DNA of 5,527 bases from Oscillospiraceae bacterium (GTDB taxonomy: Bacteria > Bacillota_A > Clostridia > Oscillospirales > Oscillospiraceae), in assembly GCA_017415945.1 (NCBI GenBank), contig JAFQDR010000070.1:1-5527 (forward strand). Direction: 5' to 3'. Position 1 is the first letter of the stretch. Each line of letters opens with the position of its first letter. The translations under genes were made by a program, and so were the position numbers. Positions 1 to 5,332 of the stretch are shown piece after piece. The notes beneath the pieces were generated by a model that was not told the origin of the DNA, did not search any database, and saw only the letters and a program-made list of their open reading frames with translations.

Positions 1-2
1 AT

Positions 3-98
3 GCAGTATTTGAGCTTGTTTATGACGGAAAAATCATTCTTGCAGATCGTGAAGGCTCTGCCTCTATCTTTGATATCGCAAGTGGGAGATACAGTTGA
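3..98 (+). CDS. C-terminal tail of a probable third lipoprotein/beta-propeller-like protein (5' end outside window)
   Basis: Only the last 31 codons are present, open from the window edge and ending at TGA 96-98. The translated tail ends in ...SIFDIASGRYS. It has the same closing pattern as the two complete lipoproteins downstream, which end in ...LLVNISTGEYKLAEY and ...LVLDTASGEFLMGDYIS: a hydrophobic strand, then [DN]-x-[AS]-[ST]-G-[ER]-[YF], then the stop a few residues later. The preceding residues (VYDGKIILADREGS) also look like a propeller-type beta hairpin. I infer a paralogue of those lipoproteins, so the cluster would hold at least three family members. The evidence is a short match at the C-terminus only. 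Such strand-turn-strand endings can recur in unrelated propeller proteins, so the family assignment is moderate and the function unknown. Confidence 0.55.
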   Translation, partial: AVFELVYDGKIILADREGSASIFDIASGRYS

Positions 99-260
99 TG
101 CTTGCTGAAAGCAACCAATATATAAGTGATCAACGAATATCTCGAAATCAACATTCCAAGTGGTAATCATCTTGAATTATAAATAATTCTGCATTGGAAA
201 TGAAAGATGTGGGATAATGAGGCCCTTATGTGATTTGCCAACAAAAATCCCCGAATAGAG

Positions 261-265
261 AGGAG
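261..265 (+). promoter_or_regulatory. Ribosome binding site of the first lipoprotein gene
   Basis: AGGAG lies 12 bases before ATG 278. The spacing is on the long side, but this is the only good Shine-Dalgarno sequence here. It favours ATG 278 over the in-frame GTG at 230, which has no such sequence and would place 16 polar residues before the signal peptide. Confidence 0.6.
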
Positions 266-277
266 AAACATGATAGC

Positions 278-1447
278 ATGAAACAACTGATTGCAATTCT
301 ACTTATCGCAGGTGCATTATTGGCGTTCGCAGGATGCCATGAAGAGGTGCCGAATGAAACAATATCGAGCGACGAATATACGGACAATTATATTTATACT
401 TTCATTGACAGTGTGTTCTCGCGTGTCAATGTTCTGACAGGCTCGGTTACCAACGTTTGTCCTGACCCGATTTGCTCTCATACCGAAGAAGGCTGTCCTT
501 TCTATGGATTTACTTCATCCTCCCCATTCATTGTCGAAGGTAAATATTTTTACTATGCCGCAGGTCGTAATTCATGGGGGGATGCGACAATGCTTTGCAG
601 ATACAATCTGGAATCGCAAAAGAGTGATGTTTTATATGATTCGGAAAAGGATGGCGGTTATATTCTTCGGTTATTCAAAGCAGAGGATATGTTGTACTTT
701 ACAGTACATAATGTAGGCAGTCAGAATTCTGACGAATCAGCAAAGTCCGAAGGGATTTATGATGTGTACAGATGTGACCTCAATGGAAAAAAACGAGTTC
801 GTCTGACGGATAAGCCATTATTATCCATGCCGGATGCATACGCATATGACGGTGATAAGATGTATTGGAAGGACGATATCGGATATTTTACCACCGATAT
901 CAATTTCAAGAGTATTGTGTATGGGGAACGGGGTTACAGTGCTTTATTTGAGAATCAAAAATATGGTTACTACCTTGAAGGTGCAGGAACAGTGGAAAAC
1001 AGTGGGATAACAAGCATGGTTGTGAATCTCATCGGATACGATTACGAAAACAAAACCAGTTTCACGGCTCTTGAAAAGGTTCCTCTTGTGCCATTGCCGT
1101 ACAACAACAAAATATTGTATACGATGGCTCAGGATAATCCCAGGCTCATTGGCTACCATGTCGATGAGTTAGACGGAACACGCAAACCTCAATACGATGT
1201 GCGCGGAGGGAAAATATACATTTGCGACAACGACGGAAAAAACACCAGACTGCTGTGCGACTTTTCCAAAACCGGTTTTTATTTGAATGAAGCAAACGTG
1301 CCAAATGGCAAGCGGGGAGTTGGTGATTGGGTGGCTTTCCTGGGAAAAACCGCAGCGGTCGATGAAAACAACAACATCGCCGAAAACAAATCCGGCGTTC
1401 TTCTTGTTAATATATCAACCGGGGAATACAAACTTGCAGAATATTAA
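278..1447 (+). CDS. Lipoprotein with Cys/His motif, predicted beta-propeller-like extracytoplasmic protein
   Basis: The protein has 389 residues from ATG 278. It starts with a lipoprotein signal peptide: K2, a hydrophobic run at residues 4-18, and the lipobox F-A-G-C with the lipidated cysteine at 20, so it should be anchored outside the membrane. A polar linker leads to a compact motif at 61-75, C-x-D-P-x-C-x-H-x4-C-x-F (C61, D63, P64, C66, H68, C73, F75). The rest is rich in short beta strands and aromatic/Gly/Asp turns (for example KMYW.., GKIYICDNDGK), typical of YWTD/WD-like propeller repeats. The architecture recalls clostridial DUF5050-type proteins, but I cannot confirm a family. The gene is 14 bases upstream of the ABC ATPase and clearly co-transcribed with it. 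The second lipoprotein (2361-3686) is a divergent paralogue with the same motif spacing. The role is unknown; a substrate-binding or accessory protein for the ABC system, or a sensor, is inference. The extended start at GTG 230 is less likely. Confidence 0.8.
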   Translation: MKQLIAILLIAGALLAFAGCHEEVPNETISSDEYTDNYIYTFIDSVFSRVNVLTGSVTNVCPDPICSHTEEGCPFYGFTSSSPFIVEGKYFYYAAGRNSWGDATMLCRYNLESQKSDVLYDSEKDGGYILRLFKAEDMLYFTVHNVGSQNSDESAKSEGIYDVYRCDLNGKKRVRLTDKPLLSMPDAYAYDGDKMYWKDDIGYFTTDINFKSIVYGERGYSALFENQKYGYYLEGAGTVENSGITSMVVNLIGYDYENKTSFTALEKVPLVPLPYNNKILYTMAQDNPRLIGYHVDELDGTRKPQYDVRGGKIYICDNDGKNTRLLCDFSKTGFYLNEANVPNGKRGVGDWVAFLGKTAAVDENNNIAENKSGVLLVNISTGEYKLAEY

Positions 1448-1453
1448 GGGAGG
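1446..1453 (+). promoter_or_regulatory. Ribosome binding site of the ABC ATPase, overlapping the upstream stop
   Basis: AAGGGAGG begins inside the TAA stop (1445-1447) of the preceding lipoprotein gene and lies 8 bases before ATG 1462. The overlap suggests translational coupling of the two genes. Confidence 0.75.
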
Positions 1454-1461
1454 AATCAAGC

Positions 1462-2340
1462 ATGATATTGAAAATGGAAAAGGTGTCAAAATCCTATGGG
1501 ACAAACCTTGCTCTAAATGGCTTTACTGCCACTCTCGAACCCGGTATATACGCCCTGCTCGGTCCAAACGGATCCGGCAAATCTACGCTGATGAATATCC
1601 TCACCGATAATCTCAAGTCGGATACGGGCGAGATTTCTTATGACGGCGAAAACGTCCTTGAGATGGGCGTGCGGTTCCGGGAAAAGCTGGGCTTTATGCC
1701 GCAGTACCCTGGATTGTACCCGAACTTCACGGTAGAGCGTTTCATGTGGTATATGGCAGCACTGAAGGGACTTGACAAAGCCACGGCACAGCTGGAAATC
1801 CCCGAAATCCTCGCCGCAGTTGAGCTGGACGATGTGCCTAAACGAAAAATCGGCGCACTGTCGGGGGGAATGAAACAGCGTCTGACATTGGCGCAGGCGG
1901 TACTCGGCAAACCCGAAATTCTCATTCTCGACGAGCCGACCGCCGGACTTGACCCCAAGCAGCGCATCGCCATCCGCAACTACATCTCAAAAATCGCGTT
2001 CAATAAGATTGTGCTGATTGCTACTCACGTGGTATCCGACATTGAGTTTATCGCGAAAGAGATCATCATGCTAAAAAAAGGGGTGATCATAGATGCGGCA
2101 CCACCGCACGAATTGACCAAAAAGATTGACGGCAAGGTATGGAACATACCATGTGCTGAAGCAGATGTTCAGATGTATCAGGAACAATTTCGCGTGACAA
2201 ACATTGCAAGAGATGAGCGGACGGGAGATGTGATTCTGCGGGTGCTTTCGGAGGAAATGCCCACAGACAAAGCAAGAACCGTTGCTCCAACATTGGAGGA
2301 TTACTATCTGCACGTCTTTGGTGATGGTGTAGGCACATAA
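1462..2340 (+). CDS. ABC transporter ATP-binding protein
   Basis: This is a 292-residue cytoplasmic ATPase subunit with every motif of an active nucleotide-binding domain: Walker A GPNGSGKST (34-42), Q-loop MPQ (Q81), signature LSGGMKQ (133-139), Walker B ILILDE (153-158, catalytic E158) followed by the D-loop GLDP (162-165), and the H-loop histidine at 189 (ATHVVSD). A C-terminal extension of about 80 residues (about 210-292) ends in the LEDYYLHVFGD type of tail common in CcmA/ABC-2-type drug and lantibiotic exporters. The single domain needs a separate permease, and none is encoded downstream: the next gene is a lipoprotein. The partner must lie upstream of the window or elsewhere. The gene sits 14 bases after one lipoprotein and 20 bases before another, so the three form one operon. 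The substrate cannot be deduced. The first 600 bases or so look richer in G/C-ending codons than the flanking genes. Confidence 0.93.
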   Translation: MILKMEKVSKSYGTNLALNGFTATLEPGIYALLGPNGSGKSTLMNILTDNLKSDTGEISYDGENVLEMGVRFREKLGFMPQYPGLYPNFTVERFMWYMAALKGLDKATAQLEIPEILAAVELDDVPKRKIGALSGGMKQRLTLAQAVLGKPEILILDEPTAGLDPKQRIAIRNYISKIAFNKIVLIATHVVSDIEFIAKEIIMLKKGVIIDAAPPHELTKKIDGKVWNIPCAEADVQMYQEQFRVTNIARDERTGDVILRVLSEEMPTDKARTVAPTLEDYYLHVFGDGVGT

Positions 2341-2347
2341 TGATAAA

Positions 2348-2353
2348 AAGGAG
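2348..2353 (+). promoter_or_regulatory. Ribosome binding site fixing the start of the second lipoprotein
   Basis: AAGGAG lies 7 bases before ATG 2361. The earlier in-frame ATG at 2340, which overlaps the ABC stop codon, has no good site and would add seven residues before the signal peptide. I therefore chose 2361. Confidence 0.8.
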
Positions 2354-2360
2354 TTATGTA

Positions 2361-3686
2361 ATGAAGAAAATTCTGATATCTATTCTCATTTGGGTCGTGA
2401 TCAGCACTGTTTTTGTTTCCTGTAATCAAGATGAAATGTCAAATGTTCCGGATAATATCAATCAAACAGACAATACACCCTCCCCGATTTATGACAAATT
2501 CGTCTATCGCCTTGAGCATGATAAATTAGGAATAAATAATATTGGCATGCCTCTGAAAGTGAACCTGACTACCGGAAATACCACCACCGCCTGCATTGAT
2601 CCGCTGTGCATGCACGACAGTCCTGATTGTACGTTTTATGATTGCATGGGCAGTATGATTGACGGAGAGGTGATTTTCTTTCAGCGCGGACAGATGCTGA
2701 GAGGGGAAAACGGATATACCGGAACAGAAAAACTGTGTACCTATCACATTGCCACGGGACAGATACACGTTCTGGAAGAATATTCGGACAGTATCATCTT
2801 TCTGAAGGTTTCTGACGATGTTCTCTATTACTATACCGCTGTTTGGGAGAAAGAAGGGAATAATCTTGTCTGTACCTATCATCTGCACCGTGTAGATGGA
2901 AAAACCGGAAAGATAACAGAATTAACACTTCCCGAAACCTACAAGTCCACAGAAGGATACACAGATGGCAGAGATTATCCCAATATTGTAACAATTGACG
3001 GAGAAACAATATACTGGCGCAAGAATTCTTCGGATGGAGCGACTTTGTTTTACACTTCCGATCTGAATGCAGGAAACTGGACTAAGTTGGATGACGGAGT
3101 CAGTTTTACCGCCAACGTATATCACAATGGCTACGGATATTCCATCGGAAAAGATATAGAGATGATAGACCCTGAAATCGGGATGAAAAGTGATAATTTC
3201 ATTTATAAGTATTATCTTGTGAAAAGTAAGATTGGTTCTAAAATAGGTGAAGGTGAGCGCATTGCCGAGAATATTGGTAGTTCAAATTTCATCGTAACGG
3301 ACCGGTATATATTCACCATGGAAAGCCTTGCAGATGCCCCTGACGATCTCACTTTTAAGAAAAATCAGTATTCCTCCGGCCAGACGGTTGTTATGGGGTC
3401 TTCTTCCGCAGCTGCTGAAATCATGAACGGATGCCGGATATGGCGGATGAATCATGACGGAAGTGAACGTGTGATGATTGCTGAGACGGATGCATATTAT
3501 TTCGTACAGGAAGGCCAGTTCCGACATGATGATATCATGTTTGGTTATTATGAGGATGAGGAAAACACGTATCTTGCTTTCTTCTTTATGGAAAAGAATG
3601 ATAAAGGTGAATTAAGTCTGTCTAAAAATACTTTGGTTCTTGATACGGCATCAGGGGAGTTTTTGATGGGTGACTATATTTCATAA
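2361..3686 (+). CDS. Second lipoprotein of the same Cys/His-motif family
   Basis: The protein has 441 residues. The signal peptide has KK at 2-3, a hydrophobic core at 4-19, and the lipobox F-V-S-C with the lipidated cysteine at 21, followed by a polar N/D/T/P linker (22-42). The motif C-x-D-P-x-C-x-H-x4-C-x-F is at 78-92 (C78, D80, P81, C83, H85, C90, F92), with exactly the spacing seen in the lipoprotein at 278-1447. Further matching blocks include IYW...LFYTSDLN (equivalent to MYW...YFTTDIN), C-R-I-W-R-M-N-H-D-G (equivalent to KIYICDNDG) and the LDTASGEF ending. The two proteins look homologous but strongly diverged. Beta-rich, aromatic- and Asp/Gly-turn-rich sequence suggests a propeller-like extracellular domain. 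The gene is the last of its transcription unit, followed 16 bases later by the terminator stem. The function is unknown; a role with the adjacent ABC ATPase is inferred from the operon. The motif could bind a metal or form disulfides. Confidence 0.8.
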   Translation: MKKILISILIWVVISTVFVSCNQDEMSNVPDNINQTDNTPSPIYDKFVYRLEHDKLGINNIGMPLKVNLTTGNTTTACIDPLCMHDSPDCTFYDCMGSMIDGEVIFFQRGQMLRGENGYTGTEKLCTYHIATGQIHVLEEYSDSIIFLKVSDDVLYYYTAVWEKEGNNLVCTYHLHRVDGKTGKITELTLPETYKSTEGYTDGRDYPNIVTIDGETIYWRKNSSDGATLFYTSDLNAGNWTKLDDGVSFTANVYHNGYGYSIGKDIEMIDPEIGMKSDNFIYKYYLVKSKIGSKIGEGERIAENIGSSNFIVTDRYIFTMESLADAPDDLTFKKNQYSSGQTVVMGSSSAAAEIMNGCRIWRMNHDGSERVMIAETDAYYFVQEGQFRHDDIMFGYYEDEENTYLAFFFMEKNDKGELSLSKNTLVLDTASGEFLMGDYIS

Positions 3687-3702
3687 GTAATATTTAGATA
3701 TC

Positions 3703-3750
3703 GAAGGAGCACAGAACCATTGTTTGATTCTGTGCTCCTTCTGTTATTTT
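3703..3750 (+). terminator. Intrinsic terminator closing the lipoprotein-ABC operon
   Basis: A perfect 14-bp stem pairs GAAGGAGCACAGAA (3703-3716) with TTCTGTGCTCCTTC (3728-3741) across an 11-base loop, followed by the T-rich stretch TGTTATTTT. The stem begins 16 bases after the lipoprotein stop. Read on the minus strand, the bases after the stem are not T-rich, so it should act mainly on + strand transcripts. Confidence 0.9.
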
Positions 3751-3844
3751 CAAACGGCTTCTTTTGGTAACACTTTTGTTAAGTATATCAATATAGATAG
3801 CGTATACGATTTGCAGCATCGGTATTACTTGCTGTTATAGTTTC

Positions 3845-4174
3845 TCAATTCTTCTTAGCGTTCTTTACCATTGTTTCTACAACATCAAGAATACGAATTT
3901 GTTCGTCTGTTGGGAGTTTGTCAATTTTCTCGGATAGTTTTGAGGCTCTAATGACTGTCCCTTTATCGATTACATCGCAAAACAACTCATCTGCAGAGCA
4001 ATTCAAGTAATTCATAATATTTACTAATAGATCTATCTTTACGCCGTAAATTCCGCGTTCTATAGCAGATAGATGATTTTTGCTTAAATCCAACGCTTCC
4101 GCAAGTTGCTCTTGTGTCAGTCCACGCTTTTTTCGCAATGCTTGAATTTTTTGACCGATAAGTTTTTCAATCAT
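3845..4174 (-). CDS. XRE-family (Cro/CI-type) helix-turn-helix regulator
   Basis: The protein has 109 residues from ATG at 4174. The N-terminal HTH_3 domain spans about residues 6-63. The helix-turn-helix is in the segment LTQEQLAEALDLSKNHLSAIERG (19-41), with the usual G-x-T-Q-E-Q-L-A, S-x-x-H-L-S-x-I-E-R-G signature, followed by helices ending in the characteristic YLNCSADELF (57-65). The C-terminal 45 residues or so are charged and probably helical (LSEKIDKLPTDEQIRILDVVETMV), a common dimerisation-type tail. The start is chosen because AAAGGGG (4183-4189) is 8 bases before this ATG; the upstream in-frame GTG at 4183-4181 overlaps that site. The gene is divergent from the ParM-like gene and shares its 235-base intergenic region. 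A repressor of the partition operon, and perhaps of itself, is the likely role by analogy with plasmid and integrative-element control genes. The target is not shown by the sequence. Confidence 0.88.
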   Translation of the reverse strand: MIEKLIGQKIQALRKKRGLTQEQLAEALDLSKNHLSAIERGIYGVKIDLLVNIMNYLNCSADELFCDVIDKGTVIRASKLSEKIDKLPTDEQIRILDVVETMVKNAKKN

Positions 4175-4182
4175 ACGTTTCA

Positions 4183-4189
4183 CCCCTTT
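4183..4189 (-). promoter_or_regulatory. Ribosome binding site of the XRE regulator
   Basis: On the minus strand AAAGGGG is followed by TGAAACGT and then ATG 4174, a spacing of 8. It rules against the GTG at 4183-4181, whose first base is part of the site. Confidence 0.7.
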
Positions 4190-4208
4190 CTGTAATTGCT
4201 ATACAATT

Positions 4209-4214
4209 ATTATA
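4209..4214 (-). promoter_or_regulatory. Possible -10 element for the XRE gene
   Basis: A consensus TATAAT lies on the minus strand about 35 bases upstream of the XRE start codon. No convincing -35 hexamer is found 16-18 bases further upstream (the 17-bp position reads TGTATG). If real, this promoter would be weak or activator-dependent. A chance AT-rich match is quite possible. Confidence 0.35.
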
Positions 4215-4228
4215 GACGAAATTCATTT

Positions 4229-4368
4229 ACGCATACACTCCGCATAGCGTTGACAGTAATTGCACAACGATTATAATAAGCGTTTGCGAGTGTCGCTTTC
4301 CAATCGTAAAGAATGTATAATCAATATAGGGGAATATTTTCCAAAATAAATAGTGCAAAGTGTGCGTT
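4229..4368. repeat. Degenerate RAGTGT..GCGT-type repeats flanking the parM promoter (candidate operator/centromere)
   Basis: Three related short elements are visible. GAGTGTATGCGT is on the minus strand (4240 to 4229), GAGTGTCGCTT on the plus strand (4288-4298) and AAGTGTGCGTT on the plus strand (4358-4368). The first two form an inverted repeat (ACACTC-c-GCA at 4235-4244 against TGCGAGTGT at 4285-4293) with the -35 and -10 boxes between the arms. The second copy starts a few bases after the expected transcription start and also forms the small palindrome GCGA-GTG-TCGC (4286-4296). The positions suit sites for the XRE repressor or for the ParR-like protein. The elements are short and imperfect, so the function is inference. 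Confidence 0.35.
4250..4277 (+). promoter_or_regulatory. Sigma-A promoter of the parM operon
   Basis: TTGACA (4250-4255) and TATAAT (4272-4277) are both perfect consensus hexamers, separated by 16 bp. Transcription would begin near 4284, giving a leader of about 126 bases before ATG 4410. The direction and lack of intervening genes assign it to the ParM-like gene. A promoter this strong, next to a divergent repressor gene, implies tight negative control. Confidence 0.8.
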
Positions 4369-4396
4369 ATTTTCGTATATATAGATATCAAGAGAA

Positions 4397-4401
4397 AGGA
4401 G
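4397..4401 (+). promoter_or_regulatory. Ribosome binding site fixing the ParM-like start
   Basis: AGGAG (within AAAGGAG) lies 8 bases before ATG 4410. The longer reading frame from ATG 4353 would place this site inside the coding region and add 19 residues before the conserved N-terminal phosphate loop, so 4410 is preferred. Confidence 0.85.
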
Positions 4402-4409
4402 CAATTATT

Positions 4410-5327
4410 ATGCTGATATCTATCGACCACGGAAATAAGCAAATTAAAACCATGCACCGTACATTCACTTCAGGGTTATACGAGAGTGAGAACAAGCCCG
4501 CCTTTGGAGAGGACATCCTGTATTATAAACAAAAGTACTACACAATTTCGGATGAACGTATTCCGTATATGAGAGATAAAACTCAGACGGAGCATTTCTT
4601 CATCCTGACATTGTTTGCCATTGCTTATGAGATCGAGGCGGCAGGGGCATACACAGATGATGAAATAATTGAAATCAAGCTGGCAGTAGGTCTGCCTCCG
4701 TCTCATTACTCCGTACTATATGAGAAATTCGAGACTTATTTGAATCCACATCATGATGTGATTGATTTTGAATTTCGTGGAAAGCCGTATTCCATATACA
4801 TTTCTGATGTAAAATCTTATCCGCAAGCAATTGCAGCAGCAATGTCGGTTTATTCATTGATCGATAGAGAACCCAAGGTATTGATTGTCGATATCGGCGG
4901 CTTCACCGCAGATTATGTTATGTTAAAGAACGGCAAACCGGATTTGTCTGTGTGTGATTCACTGGAGCACGGAGTAATTATCCTATATAACAGCATCAGA
5001 TCAAAGGTTAACGCAGATTTTGATATGCTGCTGGATGAAACAGATATTGACTCTATTTTACTTGGGAATAAACACGCTTTTCCTCACGAAATTGTTTCGG
5101 TTGTCCATAAGCTTTCCAATAACTTCATTGAGCAGCTTTTGGGAAAATTGCGTGAACGCAAGATTGATCTGCGTGTAGGCAAGACAATTTTCGTCGGGGG
5201 TGGATCCATCTTGCTCAGACGCTATATAGAAAGTTCTCAGCGAGTTTCAGCTCCCATTATATTGGATGATGTGGCTGCGAACACAAAGGGGTATGAACGA
5301 CTCTATAAAGTGTCTAAAGGACGGTGA
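4410..5327 (+). CDS. parM: ParM/StbA-like actin-family ATPase (plasmid/ICE segregation)
   Basis: The protein has 305 residues, close to the roughly 320 of R1 ParM. Actin-fold nucleotide-binding motifs occur in the expected order: phosphate-1 loop SIDHGNKQIK (4-13, with D6, G8 and K13), AVGLPP (92-97, the conserved end of the first subdomain), phosphate-2 loop VDIGGFTAD (160-168), the SLEHGVI segment (184-190), adenosine motif FVGGGS (261-266), and a C-terminal NTKGYERL (291-298) equivalent to the ANAxGF box of ParM proteins. Members polymerise into ATP-driven filaments that push DNA copies apart when capped by a ParR adaptor bound to a centromere. The next gene starts within about 5 bases and encodes a ribbon-helix-helix candidate adaptor, which supports this role. 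Expression is probably from the consensus promoter at 4250-4277. Which replicon it serves (plasmid or integrative conjugative element) cannot be told from the window. Confidence 0.88.
   Translation: MLISIDHGNKQIKTMHRTFTSGLYESENKPAFGEDILYYKQKYYTISDERIPYMRDKTQTEHFFILTLFAIAYEIEAAGAYTDDEIIEIKLAVGLPPSHYSVLYEKFETYLNPHHDVIDFEFRGKPYSIYISDVKSYPQAIAAAMSVYSLIDREPKVLIVDIGGFTADYVMLKNGKPDLSVCDSLEHGVIILYNSIRSKVNADFDMLLDETDIDSILLGNKHAFPHEIVSVVHKLSNNFIEQLLGKLRERKIDLRVGKTIFVGGGSILLRRYIESSQRVSAPIILDDVAANTKGYERLYKVSKGR
5316..5321 (+). promoter_or_regulatory. Ribosome binding site of the ParR-like gene, inside the end of parM
   Basis: AAAGGA lies within the last codons of the ParM-like gene. It is 2 bases from GTG 5324 (too close) and 11 bases from GTG 5333, which therefore is the preferred start. 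Confidence 0.55.
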
Positions 5328-5332
5328 TTGAT

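Noticed and set aside
98..166. 22-codon frame starting ATG 98 and overlapping the stop of the gene tail.
   Set aside because: No Shine-Dalgarno sequence, and a polar composition with no recognisable feature. The stop/start overlap is likely chance.
126..182. Short open stretch in the same frame as the upstream gene tail (VINEYLEINIPSGNHLEL, then stop), which could be a remnant or small gene.
   Set aside because: It is only 18 codons, has no ribosome binding site, and two stops (96-98 and 123-125) separate it from the upstream frame. I cannot link it to any family.
172..218. Promoter-like words upstream of the first lipoprotein (TTGAAT 172-177, TATAAA 178-183, GATAAT 213-218).
   Set aside because: No -35/-10 pair has both a decent match and 16-18 bp spacing. 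The gene may be read from a promoter further upstream.
230..277. Extended N-terminus of the first lipoprotein from GTG 230.
   Set aside because: It would put 16 polar, charged residues before the signal peptide and has no ribosome binding site. ATG 278 gives a normal lipoprotein signal.
944..1159. Minus-strand open frames within the lipoproteins, ATPase and parM (for example 944-1159, 1638-1979, 2526-2888, 4476-4706).
   Set aside because: They lie wholly opposite well-supported genes, lack ribosome binding sites that I can see, and encode no recognisable domain.
3768..3781. Small inverted repeat TAACA-CTTT-TGTTA as a terminator for the minus-strand XRE gene.
   Set aside because: The stem is only 5 A/T-rich pairs and no T-run follows in the minus direction.
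3801..3808. Perfect 8-bp palindrome CGTATACG between the terminator and the XRE gene.
   Set aside because: It is a single short palindrome at the 3' end of the regulator gene with no second copy, so there is no basis for calling an operator or attachment site.
4313..4384. 23-codon leader peptide frame (ATG 4313) upstream of parM.
   Set aside because: It has only a weak TAAAG upstream and no codon pattern or runs suggestive of attenuation.
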